Assembly: GCA_963793675.1 (NCBI GenBank)
Contig: CAWCBA010000010.1
Span: 620,001-684,000, forward strand
Source: RPQJ01 sp963793675
GTDB lineage: Bacteria; Pseudomonadota; Gammaproteobacteria; Steroidobacterales; Steroidobacteraceae
Direction of reading: 5' to 3'
DNA length: 64,000 nucleotides
The notes beneath the pieces are model-generated. The model had not been told where the DNA came from. It worked only from the letters and a program-made list of their open reading frames with translations, and did not search any database. This document shows, piece after piece, positions 27,783 to 36,960 of this stretch (position 1 is the first letter of the stretch; every line of letters begins with the position of its first letter). Made by a program: the position numbers and the translations under genes.

Positions 27783-27911
27783 GGCCGGCTCCCTCCTGCG
27801 ATTGTGGGTGGCTGCGTTACACCAGCTGCAGGTCGCCCTGCAGCAGCGCCACCGGATACGCCCGATAATCCGCGGCGTCAAGCTGCGCTGCGGCAGTGCG
27901 TGGACAGGGGG

Positions 27912-29384
27912 TCAGCGCGCTACGGTCGCGATCAGGCGTGCGTAGAACCCGGCCGTGCGGCGCAGGTTGTCCAGCGTCATGTGCTCGTTCGTGCCGTGGA
28001 TCATCTGCAGCTCGCCGATCGACGCCACGATTGGCTGGAAGCGGTAAATGTCGTCGGCCAGTCCGGTCATGTTGCGACTGTCGGTCGTGGCCGTGACGAG
28101 GCCTGGCGCAACCGGCGTTCGCTCGGCGCCGGCAGCGAGTTCGGCCATGACGCGGTAAGCCCTCGAGGTGCTCGACGACACTGGCGAAGGATCGTAGGCA
28201 GGGCCTTCCCAGGCGAGTTTCACGCCGAGACCGTCGGTCGCATCCCTGGCGCGCCGCATCACGTCGTCCGCAGTCACGCCCGGCGCAATGCGGTAGTTGA
28301 TCCAGGCGGTCGCGTCCTGCGGCAGCACGTTTTCCTTCGGGCTGCCGCGCAGCATCGTCGGCGCGATCGTCGTGTGCAGCGTTGCAGCACCCGCGTCGGT
28401 TGCCGCAATCTGCCGCACGAGCAGCGGGCGGAACAACCATTCGTTCGCCACGGCGACGCGTACGAGGAGGGGTGCATCCGGCGCGAGTGCGCGCACCATG
28501 TCGGCCGCCGGTCCCTTGAACTCGAGCGGAAACGCCTCGCCAGTGATGGCCAGCACGGCCCTGGCGAGCACTTCGACGCCGGTCTGCGGCGGCGGCGCGG
28601 AGGAATGCCCGCCTTTGGCCGGCGCCGTGACTTTCAGCGTCGCATAGCCTTTCTCGGCAATTCCGATCAGTGCCACGGGCCGGCCGAGCAGCGGGAAATC
28701 GGAGATGACGGCCAGGCCCTCGTCGAGCACGAACTCTGCGTGCACGCCACGCGAGTCGAGCAACTGCGCCGCTTCGTGCGCCCCTTTACCGCCGGCTTCT
28801 TCGTCGTGCCCGCTGACGACGTACACCGTGCGGCGCGGTACGAACCCGGTGGTGACCAGCGACTCGATGCCCTCGAACAACCCGATCAGCGACCCCTTGT
28901 CGTCGACGGAGCCCCGTCCCCACACGGCTCCATCGGCGATCACGCCGTCGAAAGGCGGGTGCGACCAATCCTGCTCGGTGCCCGGCGTCACTGGAACGAC
29001 GTCGTGGTGAGCCATCAGCACGATCGGCGGGAGCGACGGGTCAGCGCCGCGCCAGGTGTAGATGAGCGTGTGGCCGGCGACCACTTCGCGTGTCATGGCC
29101 GAGTGTGCCGCAGGGTAGGTCGCGGCAAGCCACTCGTGCAGGCGGTCCCATTCCGCCCAGTCGTTGTCTGTTGCGTCCTGGTGACTGACGGTGCGGAATC
29201 GAACCGCTTCCGCGAGGTGTTGCGCTGCTGGCGCCACATCGATCCTGACCTCCGGTGCCAGGTCGACCGATGCCGACACGATCTGCGCGGGAGGGGTATA
29301 GGTTGCCGTGCGATACGCGATCACTGCGATCAAGGCGACGATGGCAGCGGGCACGGCCAGGACAATGCGGCGGGTCAGGCTCAT
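27912..29384 (-). CDS. M20 family metallopeptidase, membrane-anchored
   Basis: 490 residues. An N-terminal hydrophobic segment (IVLAVPAAIVALIAVIAY) anchors it or acts as a signal peptide, placing the enzyme at the membrane or in the periplasm. The dizinc site shows MAHHDVVPV, GRGSVDDKGS and the catalytic pair in SGHDEEAGGKG; a dimerisation lid lies between. It resembles the PM20D1/CPG-type carboxypeptidases that act on N-acyl amino acids, an inference from length and N-terminal anchor. Likely role: trimming peptides or N-acyl amino acids. Confidence 0.92.
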   Translation of the reverse strand: MSLTRRIVLAVPAAIVALIAVIAYRTATYTPPAQIVSASVDLAPEVRIDVAPAAQHLAEAVRFRTVSHQDATDNDWAEWDRLHEWLAATYPAAHSAMTREVVAGHTLIYTWRGADPSLPPIVLMAHHDVVPVTPGTEQDWSHPPFDGVIADGAVWGRGSVDDKGSLIGLFEGIESLVTTGFVPRRTVYVVSGHDEEAGGKGAHEAAQLLDSRGVHAEFVLDEGLAVISDFPLLGRPVALIGIAEKGYATLKVTAPAKGGHSSAPPPQTGVEVLARAVLAITGEAFPLEFKGPAADMVRALAPDAPLLVRVAVANEWLFRPLLVRQIAATDAGAATLHTTIAPTMLRGSPKENVLPQDATAWINYRIAPGVTADDVMRRARDATDGLGVKLAWEGPAYDPSPVSSSTSRAYRVMAELAAGAERTPVAPGLVTATTDSRNMTGLADDIYRFQPIVASIGELQMIHGTNEHMTLDNLRRTAGFYARLIATVAR

Positions 29385-29628
29385 GTCCGAATGATAGGAG
29401 GATCACGGGTCGCACTCACCTGTTTCCGGAATCAGGGGAGGCTCGACACGTCAGGGCAGCACATCGAGCGCCAATGCGCTCGCTGGTGTTTGCGGGCTAG
29501 CGATTAATACCGGCCCGCTGTTCCAACACTCCGAATTCTCCTCGGCTATGGCCGGCACTAGCCTTGGGACGTGGGGCGCAGTGCGTGCCGCCCCGGCACG
29601 TCCGGCTCCCAAAGGGAAGGAGTGCGTC

Positions 29629-30006
29629 ATGAAAAGGAAATTCCTCGCGGTCGCGGTGCCAGTCGCGGCGTGCATGGCCTGGGGCAATGTCCTCGCCCAG
29701 CCGCTGGAAGAGATCGTGGTCGAGGCCTCGCCCATCGTGAAGGAGAGCAAGACCGACACGGCCAGCCCGGCGCCGGGGTACTACAAGGTCGTCATGTCGA
29801 GCCGGGTGAGCTACTCCGACCTCGACCTGGCGAAGGCGACGGATGTCGCGACGCTGGAACGGCGGATCAACGAGGCCGCGACGGTGGTCTGCGACAAGCT
29901 CGGCAAGGCTTATCCGGACTCCGGGCCGAACACCAAGGAGTGCGCGAAGCGGGCCGCGGACAAGGCGCTGGCTGAAGCAAAGAAGGTCGCCGCGTCCAGG
30001 AAGTGA
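29629..30006 (+). CDS. UrcA family protein
   Basis: 125 residues with a signal peptide (MKRKFLAVAVPVAACMAWG, cleavage near VLAQP), so periplasmic or secreted. The family core is RVSYSDLDLAKATDVATLER followed by INEAATVVCDKLG and a second cysteine in TKECAKRAADKA; the two cysteines probably form a disulfide. UrcA proteins are common in Sphingomonadales, Caulobacterales and Steroidobacterales and have no settled function. A strong GGGAAGGAG ribosome site fixes the start at 29629. Confidence 0.9.
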   Translation: MKRKFLAVAVPVAACMAWGNVLAQPLEEIVVEASPIVKESKTDTASPAPGYYKVVMSSRVSYSDLDLAKATDVATLERRINEAATVVCDKLGKAYPDSGPNTKECAKRAADKALAEAKKVAASRK

Positions 30007-30170
30007 CGCAGGCGCGGGATTCGTACGGCATCTGCGGACGCCCACGTCAGGGAGTGTCTTCACCGGCACGCGTGTCGAGTGCGTCATGTCGCCCACCCGC
30101 GCGGGTGGGCGCTTCGTCACCGAATCGGCGACAATGAAGAGCTCCCGCCAACAGGAATCCGAGGCCGCCC

Positions 30171-31145
30171 ATGAAGACCCGCATCACCGAACTTTTCGGC
30201 ATCCAGCACCCGATCATCCAGGGCGGCATGCATTTCGTCGGGTTGCCCGAACTCGCGTCGGCTGTATCCAATGCGGGCGGGCTCGGCATGATTACGGCGC
30301 TGACGCTCGGCACGCCGGAGAAGCTCGCAGCCGCGATCAAGCGCTGCCACGAAATGACCGACAAGCCGTTCGGCGTGAACCTCACTTTCCTGCCGACGTT
30401 CGCGAACCCGCCGTATGCCGAGCTCATCCAGGCGATCGTCGAAGGCGGCGTGCGCATCGTCGAGACCGCAGGCCGCAGCCCCGAGCAGTACATGCCGGTG
30501 CTGAAGCAGCACGGCATCAAGGTCATTCACAAGTGCACGTCGGTACGGCACTCGCTCAAGGCGGAGAAGATCGGTTGCGACGCCGTGAGCGTGGACGGCT
30601 TCGAGTGCGGAGGTCATCCGGGCGAGGATGACGTGCCGAACTTCATCCTGCTGCCGCTCGCCGCCGAGGCGCTGAAGATTCCGTTCGTCGCCTCCGGCGG
30701 CATGGCCGACGGGCGCAGTCTCGTGGCGGCGCTCGCACTCGGCGCCGACGGCATGAACATGGGAACGCGCTTCATCGCCACCAGGGAGGCGCCGGTGCAC
30801 GAGAACGTGAAGCAGGCGCTGGTGCAGGCCAGCGAACTCGACACGCGCCTGATCATGCGGCCGCTGCGCAACACGGAACGGGTGCTGCGCAACGCGGCGG
30901 TCGACAAGGTCGTCGAGATCGAGAAACAGAAGGGCGCCGCGACCACGATCGACGACGTCCGCGAGTACGTCGCCGGGGCCTACGTCAAGGTCATGCAGCA
31001 GGGCGACATGGAGGCGGGCGCGTGGTCGTGCGGCATGGTCGCCGGCCTCATCCACGACGTGCCGACGTGCCAGCAGCTCGTCGACAGGATCATGGCCGAA
31101 GCCGACTCGATCATCGCGCGCCGGCTCGAGGGCATGCGCGCCTGA
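30171..31145 (+). CDS. Nitronate monooxygenase family protein
   Basis: FMN-dependent TIM-barrel enzyme, 324 residues. It starts MKTRITELFGIQHPIIQGGM, contains SNAGGLGMI, the catalytic-histidine region DGFECGGHPGEDD and the phosphate-binding SGGMADGRSLVAALALGADG followed by MNMGTRFIAT. The family oxidises toxic nitronates such as propionate 3-nitronate; some members are enoyl reductases, so the substrate is inferred. It stands alone between an UrcA gene and a GMC oxidoreductase cluster on the other strand. Confidence 0.93.
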   Translation: MKTRITELFGIQHPIIQGGMHFVGLPELASAVSNAGGLGMITALTLGTPEKLAAAIKRCHEMTDKPFGVNLTFLPTFANPPYAELIQAIVEGGVRIVETAGRSPEQYMPVLKQHGIKVIHKCTSVRHSLKAEKIGCDAVSVDGFECGGHPGEDDVPNFILLPLAAEALKIPFVASGGMADGRSLVAALALGADGMNMGTRFIATREAPVHENVKQALVQASELDTRLIMRPLRNTERVLRNAAVDKVVEIEKQKGAATTIDDVREYVAGAYVKVMQQGDMEAGAWSCGMVAGLIHDVPTCQQLVDRIMAEADSIIARRLEGMRA

Positions 31146-31162
31146 ACAGGTGAGAAATAGTA

Positions 31163-31214
31163 GAAATAGGTGAGCGTCCCCTATTAAAGGAAATAGGTGA
31201 GCGTCCCCTATTAA
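31163..31214. repeat. Tandem direct copies of a GGTGAGCGTCCCC unit
   Basis: Two identical 25-bp units at 31163-31187 and 31190-31214 in direct orientation, with a partial fragment just before. The unit belongs to the same family as the elements at 5186-5236 and 18301-18355 but lacks an opposing arm here. It lies between the converging nitronate monooxygenase and GMC oxidoreductase genes. Confidence 0.8.
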
Positions 31215-31227
31215 CGGTGGCTGAGCG

Positions 31228-32880
31228 TCAGATCTCGCCGCGTTTCGCGAACCGTGCGATGTGGTCGCCCGCGCGGAACGCGAGCGCCTGGATCGTCATC
31301 GTCGGCTGACCGCGACCCGAGGTCACGAAGCTCGAGCCGTCGCAGACGAACAGGTTGCGGATGTCGTGCGACCGGTGGTGCTTGTCGACGACCGACGTCT
31401 TCGGGTCGTTGCCCATGCGCGCGGTTCCGAGCAGGTGCGGGCCGCCGGTCGATTCGGCGACCGGGTCCTTCCAGACTTCGAGCGCGCCGGCTGCCTGCAT
31501 GGACTCGACGCCACGATCCTGCAGGTAACGCGCCATCGCCAGGTCGTCCGGATGGTCCTTGTACGTCATCCGCAGCGCGGGCAGGCCCCAGGCGTCCTTC
31601 AGTTCCGGATCGAGGTCGATGCGATTGGTCTCGAGCGGCAGCGACGTGCCGTGACCGGCGACGATCATCGCGCGCGGCAGGGCCTCCAACAGCGATTTGA
31701 ACCCGGTGCCCCAGGTGCGACCTGGCGGTGGCGCGAACAGCGACCACGCAATCGGCATCGGCCCGATGCGTGAATCGATGCCGCCGCCGCCGTAGAAGCC
31801 GCGCTTCGGGTCGCTGTCGTACCAGTCGTGCACGACGCGCGTGACCTGCGCGCTCTTGAACTCGTTCAGTTCGTGCTCGAACAGCGCGTTGACCTGGGCG
31901 TAGGTGTTGAACATCAGGTTCTTGCCGACATAGCCGCTCGAATTCGCGAGCCCGTCGGGGAACTGCGCATTGGCCGACATCAGCAGCAGCCGCGACGTTT
32001 CGGCGCCGTTGGCGCAGACGACGACCGCGCGCGCCTTCTGGAAGTGCTCGCGCTTGTCCTTGTCGAAATAGGCGACGCCGGTCGCGCGGCCCGCCGCGTT
32101 GGTCTCGATGCGCGAGACGTAACTCAGCGGACGCACTTCGCAACGTCCCGTGGCCTCGGCCTCCGGGATCATCGTGTACAGCGTCGACGACTTGGCCTGC
32201 ATTTCGCAGCCGAACCCGATGCAGAACCCGCAGTGAGCGCAGGCGGCGCGGTCCTTGTAGGGAACCGAGGCGATCGCCATCGGCGCCGGGTACGGATGCC
32301 AGCCCATCTTGCGGGCGCCGCGCTCGAGCAGCACGCCCGACGATTTCACGGGCAGCGGCGGCATCGGGTACGGTTTGCTGCGCCACGGGTCGAACGGGCT
32401 CGCGCCCGCGAGCCCGGACACGCCGACCTCCCACTCGACCTTGGTGTAGTACGGCTCGAGTTCTTCATACGTGATCGGCCAGTCGGCGAACGTCGTGCCG
32501 GCGATCGCGCCGAGGCGGCTGCGTTCGTCGAAATCGACCTCGTGGAAGCGCCAGAAATTCGCGGTGAAGTGCACGGAACTGCCGCCGACGTTCGGCGCGT
32601 ACCACGCTGCCGGGAACTCCGTGACGCGTTCGGCTTTCTCCGCCGCGGACTTGCGAAACGTCTGCGGGTTCGTGTCGAGCTTGTTGGTGATCGCGCCGTT
32701 GAACCAGTAGTCCAGTTCGTCGTGGCGGAAGTCCGCGGCGGTGAAGCGCGGTCCCTGCTCGAGCACCAGCACCTCGAACCCGGCCTGCGACAGTTCGCGT
32801 GCCATCACGCCGCCAGCGGCTCCCGAGCCCACGACGACGAAGTCGACGGTGTCCTTCGGTTTGAACTTGCGCGCGCTCAC
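31228..32880 (-). CDS. GMC family FAD-dependent oxidoreductase
   Basis: 550 residues from a GTG at 32880. The FAD-binding VVVGSGAAGGVMARELSQAG is near residue 20, GGSSVHFTANFWR near 115, and the C-terminal GMC signature ends in LGTARMGNDPKTSVVDKH and GRGQPTMTIQAL; the active-site histidine is in this last region. It has the pattern of the gluconate 2-dehydrogenase/GMC dehydrogenase branch, which passes electrons to a c-type cytochrome. A cysteine-rich patch (AACAHCGFCIGFGC) is notable. Its start overlaps the stop of the small-subunit gene by 4 bp. The sugar substrate is unknown. Confidence 0.92.
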   Translation of the reverse strand: MSARKFKPKDTVDFVVVGSGAAGGVMARELSQAGFEVLVLEQGPRFTAADFRHDELDYWFNGAITNKLDTNPQTFRKSAAEKAERVTEFPAAWYAPNVGGSSVHFTANFWRFHEVDFDERSRLGAIAGTTFADWPITYEELEPYYTKVEWEVGVSGLAGASPFDPWRSKPYPMPPLPVKSSGVLLERGARKMGWHPYPAPMAIASVPYKDRAACAHCGFCIGFGCEMQAKSSTLYTMIPEAEATGRCEVRPLSYVSRIETNAAGRATGVAYFDKDKREHFQKARAVVVCANGAETSRLLLMSANAQFPDGLANSSGYVGKNLMFNTYAQVNALFEHELNEFKSAQVTRVVHDWYDSDPKRGFYGGGGIDSRIGPMPIAWSLFAPPPGRTWGTGFKSLLEALPRAMIVAGHGTSLPLETNRIDLDPELKDAWGLPALRMTYKDHPDDLAMARYLQDRGVESMQAAGALEVWKDPVAESTGGPHLLGTARMGNDPKTSVVDKHHRSHDIRNLFVCDGSSFVTSGRGQPTMTIQALAFRAGDHIARFAKRGEI

Positions 32881-33499
32881 GACTGCTGCTCCGCGGCCTT
32901 CGCATAGGGCACGAACCCGGCGTACTCGGCGTCGTAATGTCCGAACGGTGGTTGCCACGCATGCTGGTCGACGAAGCCGACGAGTTTCCAGCCCAGTTTG
33001 CCCGCGTTGCCGCCATAGGAGGGCAGGGCCAGCAGGCCGAGTACCGTCAGGAAGCGCATCTCGCCGAAGAACGGCGTGTGCTCCATGTGCTTGAGGTAAG
33101 CGGTCTGGTCGTCGAACGCAAGCTCTGCGAACTGCGCGACGCCCGCGTGGTGCTTCGCGCACTGTCGCCTGGAACTCGGTGAGCCCGGCGACGAAGTCCG
33201 CTGCGTGGTCCTGCCAGAGGCCGGCGTGCACCTGGTCGATGAAGTAGACGACACCCGCCTCGTGCGCGCCCGGCGTGGCGCCGCTCGGGACGATCTGCGA
33301 GGCGATCGCGTCGACGTCACGGGCCTGTGCGGGCGTGAGCAGCAGGAATTTGCTGCGATCCGCCGTGTCGACCGCCATCTGATGGGCGTGCTCGGCTGCG
33401 GCGACGACCTGGGGCCAGCTGGCCGCGAGCCAGGCCAGGCCCAGCGAGCCACCGGAGGCCTGCAGGAACTTCCTGCGGGAAGTGCCAGTACGATTCCAT
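32877..33499 (-). CDS. Gluconate 2-dehydrogenase subunit 3 family, Tat-exported (frameshifts)
   Basis: Small partner subunit of the adjacent GMC dehydrogenase. The N-terminus carries a twin-arginine signal, TSRRKFLQASGGSLG, followed by a hydrophobic stretch; then FLLLTPAQARDVDAIASQIV and EAGVVYFIDQ, typical of the subunit 3 family. Two one-base slips, near 33485 and near 33165, break the frame; the last part reads LAFDDQTAYLKHMEHTPFFG and LALPSYGGNAGKLGW. Corrected length is about 206 residues. The Tat signal probably carries the GMC subunit across the membrane with it. Confidence 0.82.
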
Positions 33500-33604
33500 T
33501 GCGATCCCCTGCGAGCTTTGTTGTGGACTTAGTATGCTATGTCTGCCGCGGCCCTGCGCAGTTTTGCGTTGCCGCGAGCCAGCGCCAGCCCGACAGGAGG
33601 TTAC

Positions 33605-34108
33605 ATGAAGACATCCGGCCGCAGACTGCTCATATCGTCAGTGACGTGTGCAGCCCTCGTTGTATCGCTCACAGCTTCGGCCGCCGATGCGATCGTGCGC
33701 CGGCCACTCGCCGATTTCCCGATCGCGAGCAGCGTCGCCGTGCCGGGCACTGCGCGAATCGTGTTCGTCAGTGGCACGCTGGCGGACGTCGCGAAGCCGG
33801 AAGCACCGGCCGGCAGCACGGAGCGGTTCGGCGACACCGAAACCCAGTCGGCGAGCGTGCTCGCCAGGATCGAAAAGGAACTGGCAGCGTCCGGGCTGAC
33901 GATGGCCGACGTCGTGAAGATGAACGTCTTCATGGTGGGCGACCCGGCGAAGGGCGGGGCGATGGATTTCGGCGGTTTGATGAAGTCCTACTCGCGCCAC
34001 TTCGGCGAAGCGAGCAAGGGCAACCTGCCGGCGCGCACCACCGTACAGGTTGTGGCGCTGCCCGTGCCGGGCGCGCTGGTCGAGATCGAGGTCGTGGCGG
34101 CGCGCTGA
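33605..34108 (+). CDS. RidA/YjgF-like protein with signal peptide
   Basis: 167 residues: an N-terminal signal peptide (MKTSGRRLLISSVTCAALVV, cleavage after TASAA) and a chorismate-mutase-like RidA fold with VFVSGTLAD, TETQSASVLARIEKELAASG, VVKMNVFMVGDP and the C-terminal PARTTVQVVALPVPGALVEI. The arginine in LPARTTV is the residue that binds the 2-iminoacid carboxylate in active RidA proteins. A periplasmic location is unusual for deaminases of this family, so it may bind or hydrolyse another substrate. GGAGG precedes the start. Confidence 0.88.
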   Translation: MKTSGRRLLISSVTCAALVVSLTASAADAIVRRPLADFPIASSVAVPGTARIVFVSGTLADVAKPEAPAGSTERFGDTETQSASVLARIEKELAASGLTMADVVKMNVFMVGDPAKGGAMDFGGLMKSYSRHFGEASKGNLPARTTVQVVALPVPGALVEIEVVAAR

Positions 34109-34125
34109 AAGCCGGCGCCTGCGGC

Positions 34126-35034
34126 ATGCCTGTCGATCCGGCCTTCGCCGAGTTGCTCGCCGACAGGCGCAGCGAACTGCGTGCGCCGCCCGCGCACGTT
34201 TCGGCCGACGACATGCGGGCGGGAAACAAGGCCTACCTGGTCACGGCACCGAAGACGCCGATTCATGCGGTCGCGGATCGAGTGGTACCGGGACCGGCGG
34301 GTCCGCTGACGGTGCGGGTCTATCGGCCTACGAGCGAGTCGCAACTGCCGGCCATCGTGTTCTGCCACGGCGGTGGTTTCGTGCTCGGCGATCTCGATAC
34401 GCACGATTCGGTCTGCCATCGGCTCGCGTCCAGCAGTGGCTGCGCGGTCGTTGCCGTCGATTATCGCCGCGCGCCGGAAACACGTTTTCCCGGTCCTGTC
34501 GACGACTGCGAGGCAGCGCTACGCTGGATTGCGGCGCACTCGGCCAGCCTGGACGTCGACGGCGAGCCGTATCGCGCTCTGCGGCGACAGTGCCGGCGGT
34601 AATCTCGCCGCGGCAACGGCTTTGCGCGCAAGGCGCGACGGGCCCGTGCGTGCGTCACTGTCGCGTTGCTGTATCCCATGCTGGATCCGGCGTGCGACAC
34701 CGAATCGATGCACGTCTACGCGCGCGGGCACCTGCTCGCCCGCAGCGCGGTGCAGTGGTGCTGGAGTCAGTACCTCGGCGCGCCGGACGATGCGTTCAAC
34801 CCGCTCGTGGCTTTGCTGCGGGCGGATCTCGCCGGACTGCCGACGACCAGCGTCGTGACAGCCGAGTGCGATCCACTGCGTGATGAAGGCGAGGCGTTCG
34901 CCGCGAGCTTGCGGGCCGCAGGCGTCGATGTCATCGCCCGTCGCTACGCGGGCATGGTGCACGGCTTTGCGGGATTGCCACAGATCACGCCGGTGGCGAC
35001 GCAGGCGATCGACGACATCGCGAGTCGATATTAA
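34126..35034 (+). CDS. Alpha/beta hydrolase, HSL-type esterase (two compensating frameshifts)
   Basis: Hormone-sensitive-lipase-like esterase of about 302 residues. The oxyanion motif is FCHGGGFVLGD near residue 85, the nucleophile motif is CGDSAGGN near 155, and the acid and base lie in CDPLRDEG and GMVHGFAG near the C-terminus. The frame slips by one extra base near 34573 and by one missing base near 34665, so the middle part is in another frame but the ends agree. It acts on short-chain esters, inferred from the family. It starts 17 bp after the RidA-like gene. Confidence 0.85.
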
Positions 35035-35124
35035 AAGCTCGTTGGCGTAGGCCGTCGGCTCGACGATTGCCCCTTTCGATGGCAACCTGTCGCCTCACCC
35101 ATCGCCCACGTGAGGAGGACAGTC

Positions 35125-35496
35125 ATGGCAGAGAACGCGGTTCGCTGGTTCGAAATCTACGTGCAGGACATGGCGCGCGCCCGGCGCTTCTACGAGACCG
35201 TCTTTGAGGTGAAGCTCGAGAAACTCGAGAGCGGCGACCTCGAAATGTGGAGTTTCCAGATGTCGGGCGACCGGCCCGGTGCCGGCGGGGCGCTCGTGCG
35301 CATGCCCGGCATACCCTCGGGGCCAGGCGGCACGATGGTTTACTTCGGCTGCGGTGATTGCGCAGTCGAGGCCGGACGAGTGGAAAAGGCAGGCGGCAAG
35401 ATCCAGCGCGAGAAGATGTCGATCGGCCAGTACGGTCACATCGTCCTGGCCGTCGACACCGAGGGCAACCTCATCGGGCTGCATTCGATGGCTTAG
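35125..35496 (+). CDS. VOC family (glyoxalase/dioxygenase-fold) protein
   Basis: 123 residues forming one vicinal-oxygen-chelate module: VRWFEIYVQDMARARRFYET at the start, VYFGCGDCAVEAGRVEKAGG in the middle and GHIVLAVDTEGNLIGLHS at the end. The metal ligands typical of glyoxalase I are only partly present. The family includes DUF-type proteins of unknown role. A strong GAGGAGG ribosome site precedes the ATG at 35125. It stands alone between the esterase and a serine hydrolase on the other strand. Confidence 0.88.
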   Translation: MAENAVRWFEIYVQDMARARRFYETVFEVKLEKLESGDLEMWSFQMSGDRPGAGGALVRMPGIPSGPGGTMVYFGCGDCAVEAGRVEKAGGKIQREKMSIGQYGHIVLAVDTEGNLIGLHSMA

Positions 35497-35533
35497 CGCG
35501 TCCGCCAGCGCGTGCGCCGGCTGACGGCCGTGA

Positions 35534-36952
35534 TCACTCGATCGCCTGGACCTGTAACTGCTCGAGCTTGCCATCCGGCATTTCGTAGGTCCAGACGCGC
35601 AATTTTCGATCGGGATAGACGGCGTGGTACGAGCGGCCCGTCATGCCACCGCGCTGCCACGTGCGGACATGCTTGAATTCCTTCGGCGCGCCGAGCGGCT
35701 CGAGGCTCGCCTGGAAGTCGGCAAGGGCTTGTGCCGAGAAGTAACCGTTCGCATTCGGCGTGAACAGGGTGCGGTCGATACGGCCGGCCAGCAGGCCTTC
35801 GTAGATTGCCTTTGCCTGCGCTGTCCGCGCCGTGTCGGTCGCGTCGACGTGTTCGAAGACGATGTCCGCGATCTTTGTCGCCAGCTGGTCAGGCGCGTGT
35901 GACGCCATGAGATTGGTCAACACTACGATGGCCACGCCGTCGTCGGGATAGACGACATTCAGAGCCGTGAATCCTGCGACTTCGCCGCCGTGTTCCAGCT
36001 TGCGCCGCTGGCGGTCGATCGAGACGTCGAGCCCCAGCGCGTAATCGGTGCCGGCGCCGCTGTTCAGTAATGTCTCGGTCTCGAGCGCGCGGTATGAGTC
36101 GGCACTCAGTAAGGTGCGATTGATCAGCGAGATGTCCCAGCGAGCCAGGTCTGCTGCGTTCATGGCGAGGCCCCCCGCCCCGAACAGCCAGCCTGGGCCA
36201 CTGTGCCCCGCTGCACGAGGGGGTCCCAGCGCATACGACTCGTAGCCCGGCACCGTGCCGTGGGCCAGTGGCTCAGTGTCGAAGTCGCTGACCGACTCGA
36301 GCCCCAGCGGTGCGAAGATGCGGCGTTCGAGGAACCGGTACAGCGGCTCGCCGCTGACCTTCTCGACGATGAGCCCCGCGAGCACGTAGCCCGTGTTGCT
36401 GTACTGCCAGCGCGCCCCGGGCTCGTAGTCGAGCGACTGGCGGGCCCAGCGGTCGAGGATCGCTGCGGGTTGCGTCGGCTGCCGCATGGCCGCAAACATG
36501 TAGTCCTGCGGCCAATAGTCCTGGTAGCCCGAGGTGTGGGTCAGCAGCTGGCGGATCGTGATCTCGCTCGCGCGGGTCAGCCGCGGAAAATATTTCGCCA
36601 CCTTGTCGTCGAGCGAGAGCTTGCCCTGCTGTTGCAGCAGGAGCACCGCAGACGCCGTGAACTGCTTCGAGATCGAGCCGATCGCGTAGCGCATCGCGGG
36701 CCGGGCGCGCATGACTTTCGGTTCCAGCTCGGCACTGCCGTACGCCTGCGAGTAGACCATGTGGCCGTCTTTCACCACCGCGACTGACGCGCTCGGCACG
36801 CCCGTCCGCTTGAGTACTTCCGCGGCTGCCTCGTCGATGCGCTGGATCGTCGCCGGTTCGAATGATGGCGGATCCGGCTTTCTCGCGAGCGCGGGCTGCA
36901 TGGCGCAGAACAGGCTGGCCGACACGATGAAGCAAGCAAACGTGCTCTGCAT
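35534..36952 (-). CDS. Beta-lactamase-family serine hydrolase (exported)
   Basis: 472 residues. A signal peptide (MQSTFACFIVSASLFCAMQ, cleavage near PALA) places it in the periplasm. The class C/DD-peptidase-like site shows SISKQF (Ser-x-x-Lys) near residue 90, YSNTGY (Tyr-x-Asn) near 185 and EHGGEVAGF as the third motif; a C-terminal beta-barrel-like extension of about 110 residues follows. Members include esterases, D-aminopeptidases and DD-carboxypeptidases, so the substrate is open. The start at 36952 is preferred to 37087, whose leader is unlike a protein. It is next to mscS on the same strand. Confidence 0.92.
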   Translation of the reverse strand: MQSTFACFIVSASLFCAMQPALARKPDPPSFEPATIQRIDEAAAEVLKRTGVPSASVAVVKDGHMVYSQAYGSAELEPKVMRARPAMRYAIGSISKQFTASAVLLLQQQGKLSLDDKVAKYFPRLTRASEITIRQLLTHTSGYQDYWPQDYMFAAMRQPTQPAAILDRWARQSLDYEPGARWQYSNTGYVLAGLIVEKVSGEPLYRFLERRIFAPLGLESVSDFDTEPLAHGTVPGYESYALGPPRAAGHSGPGWLFGAGGLAMNAADLARWDISLINRTLLSADSYRALETETLLNSGAGTDYALGLDVSIDRQRRKLEHGGEVAGFTALNVVYPDDGVAIVVLTNLMASHAPDQLATKIADIVFEHVDATDTARTAQAKAIYEGLLAGRIDRTLFTPNANGYFSAQALADFQASLEPLGAPKEFKHVRTWQRGGMTGRSYHAVYPDRKLRVWTYEMPDGKLEQLQVQAIE

Positions 36953-36960
36953 GGAGTGCC

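Noticed and set aside
31228..33378. 716-codon frame fusing the small dehydrogenase subunit to the GMC subunit
   Set aside because: The join runs through about 80 residues of out-of-frame Arg-rich text. The GTG at 32880, overlapping the small-subunit stop, gives a normal GMC protein.
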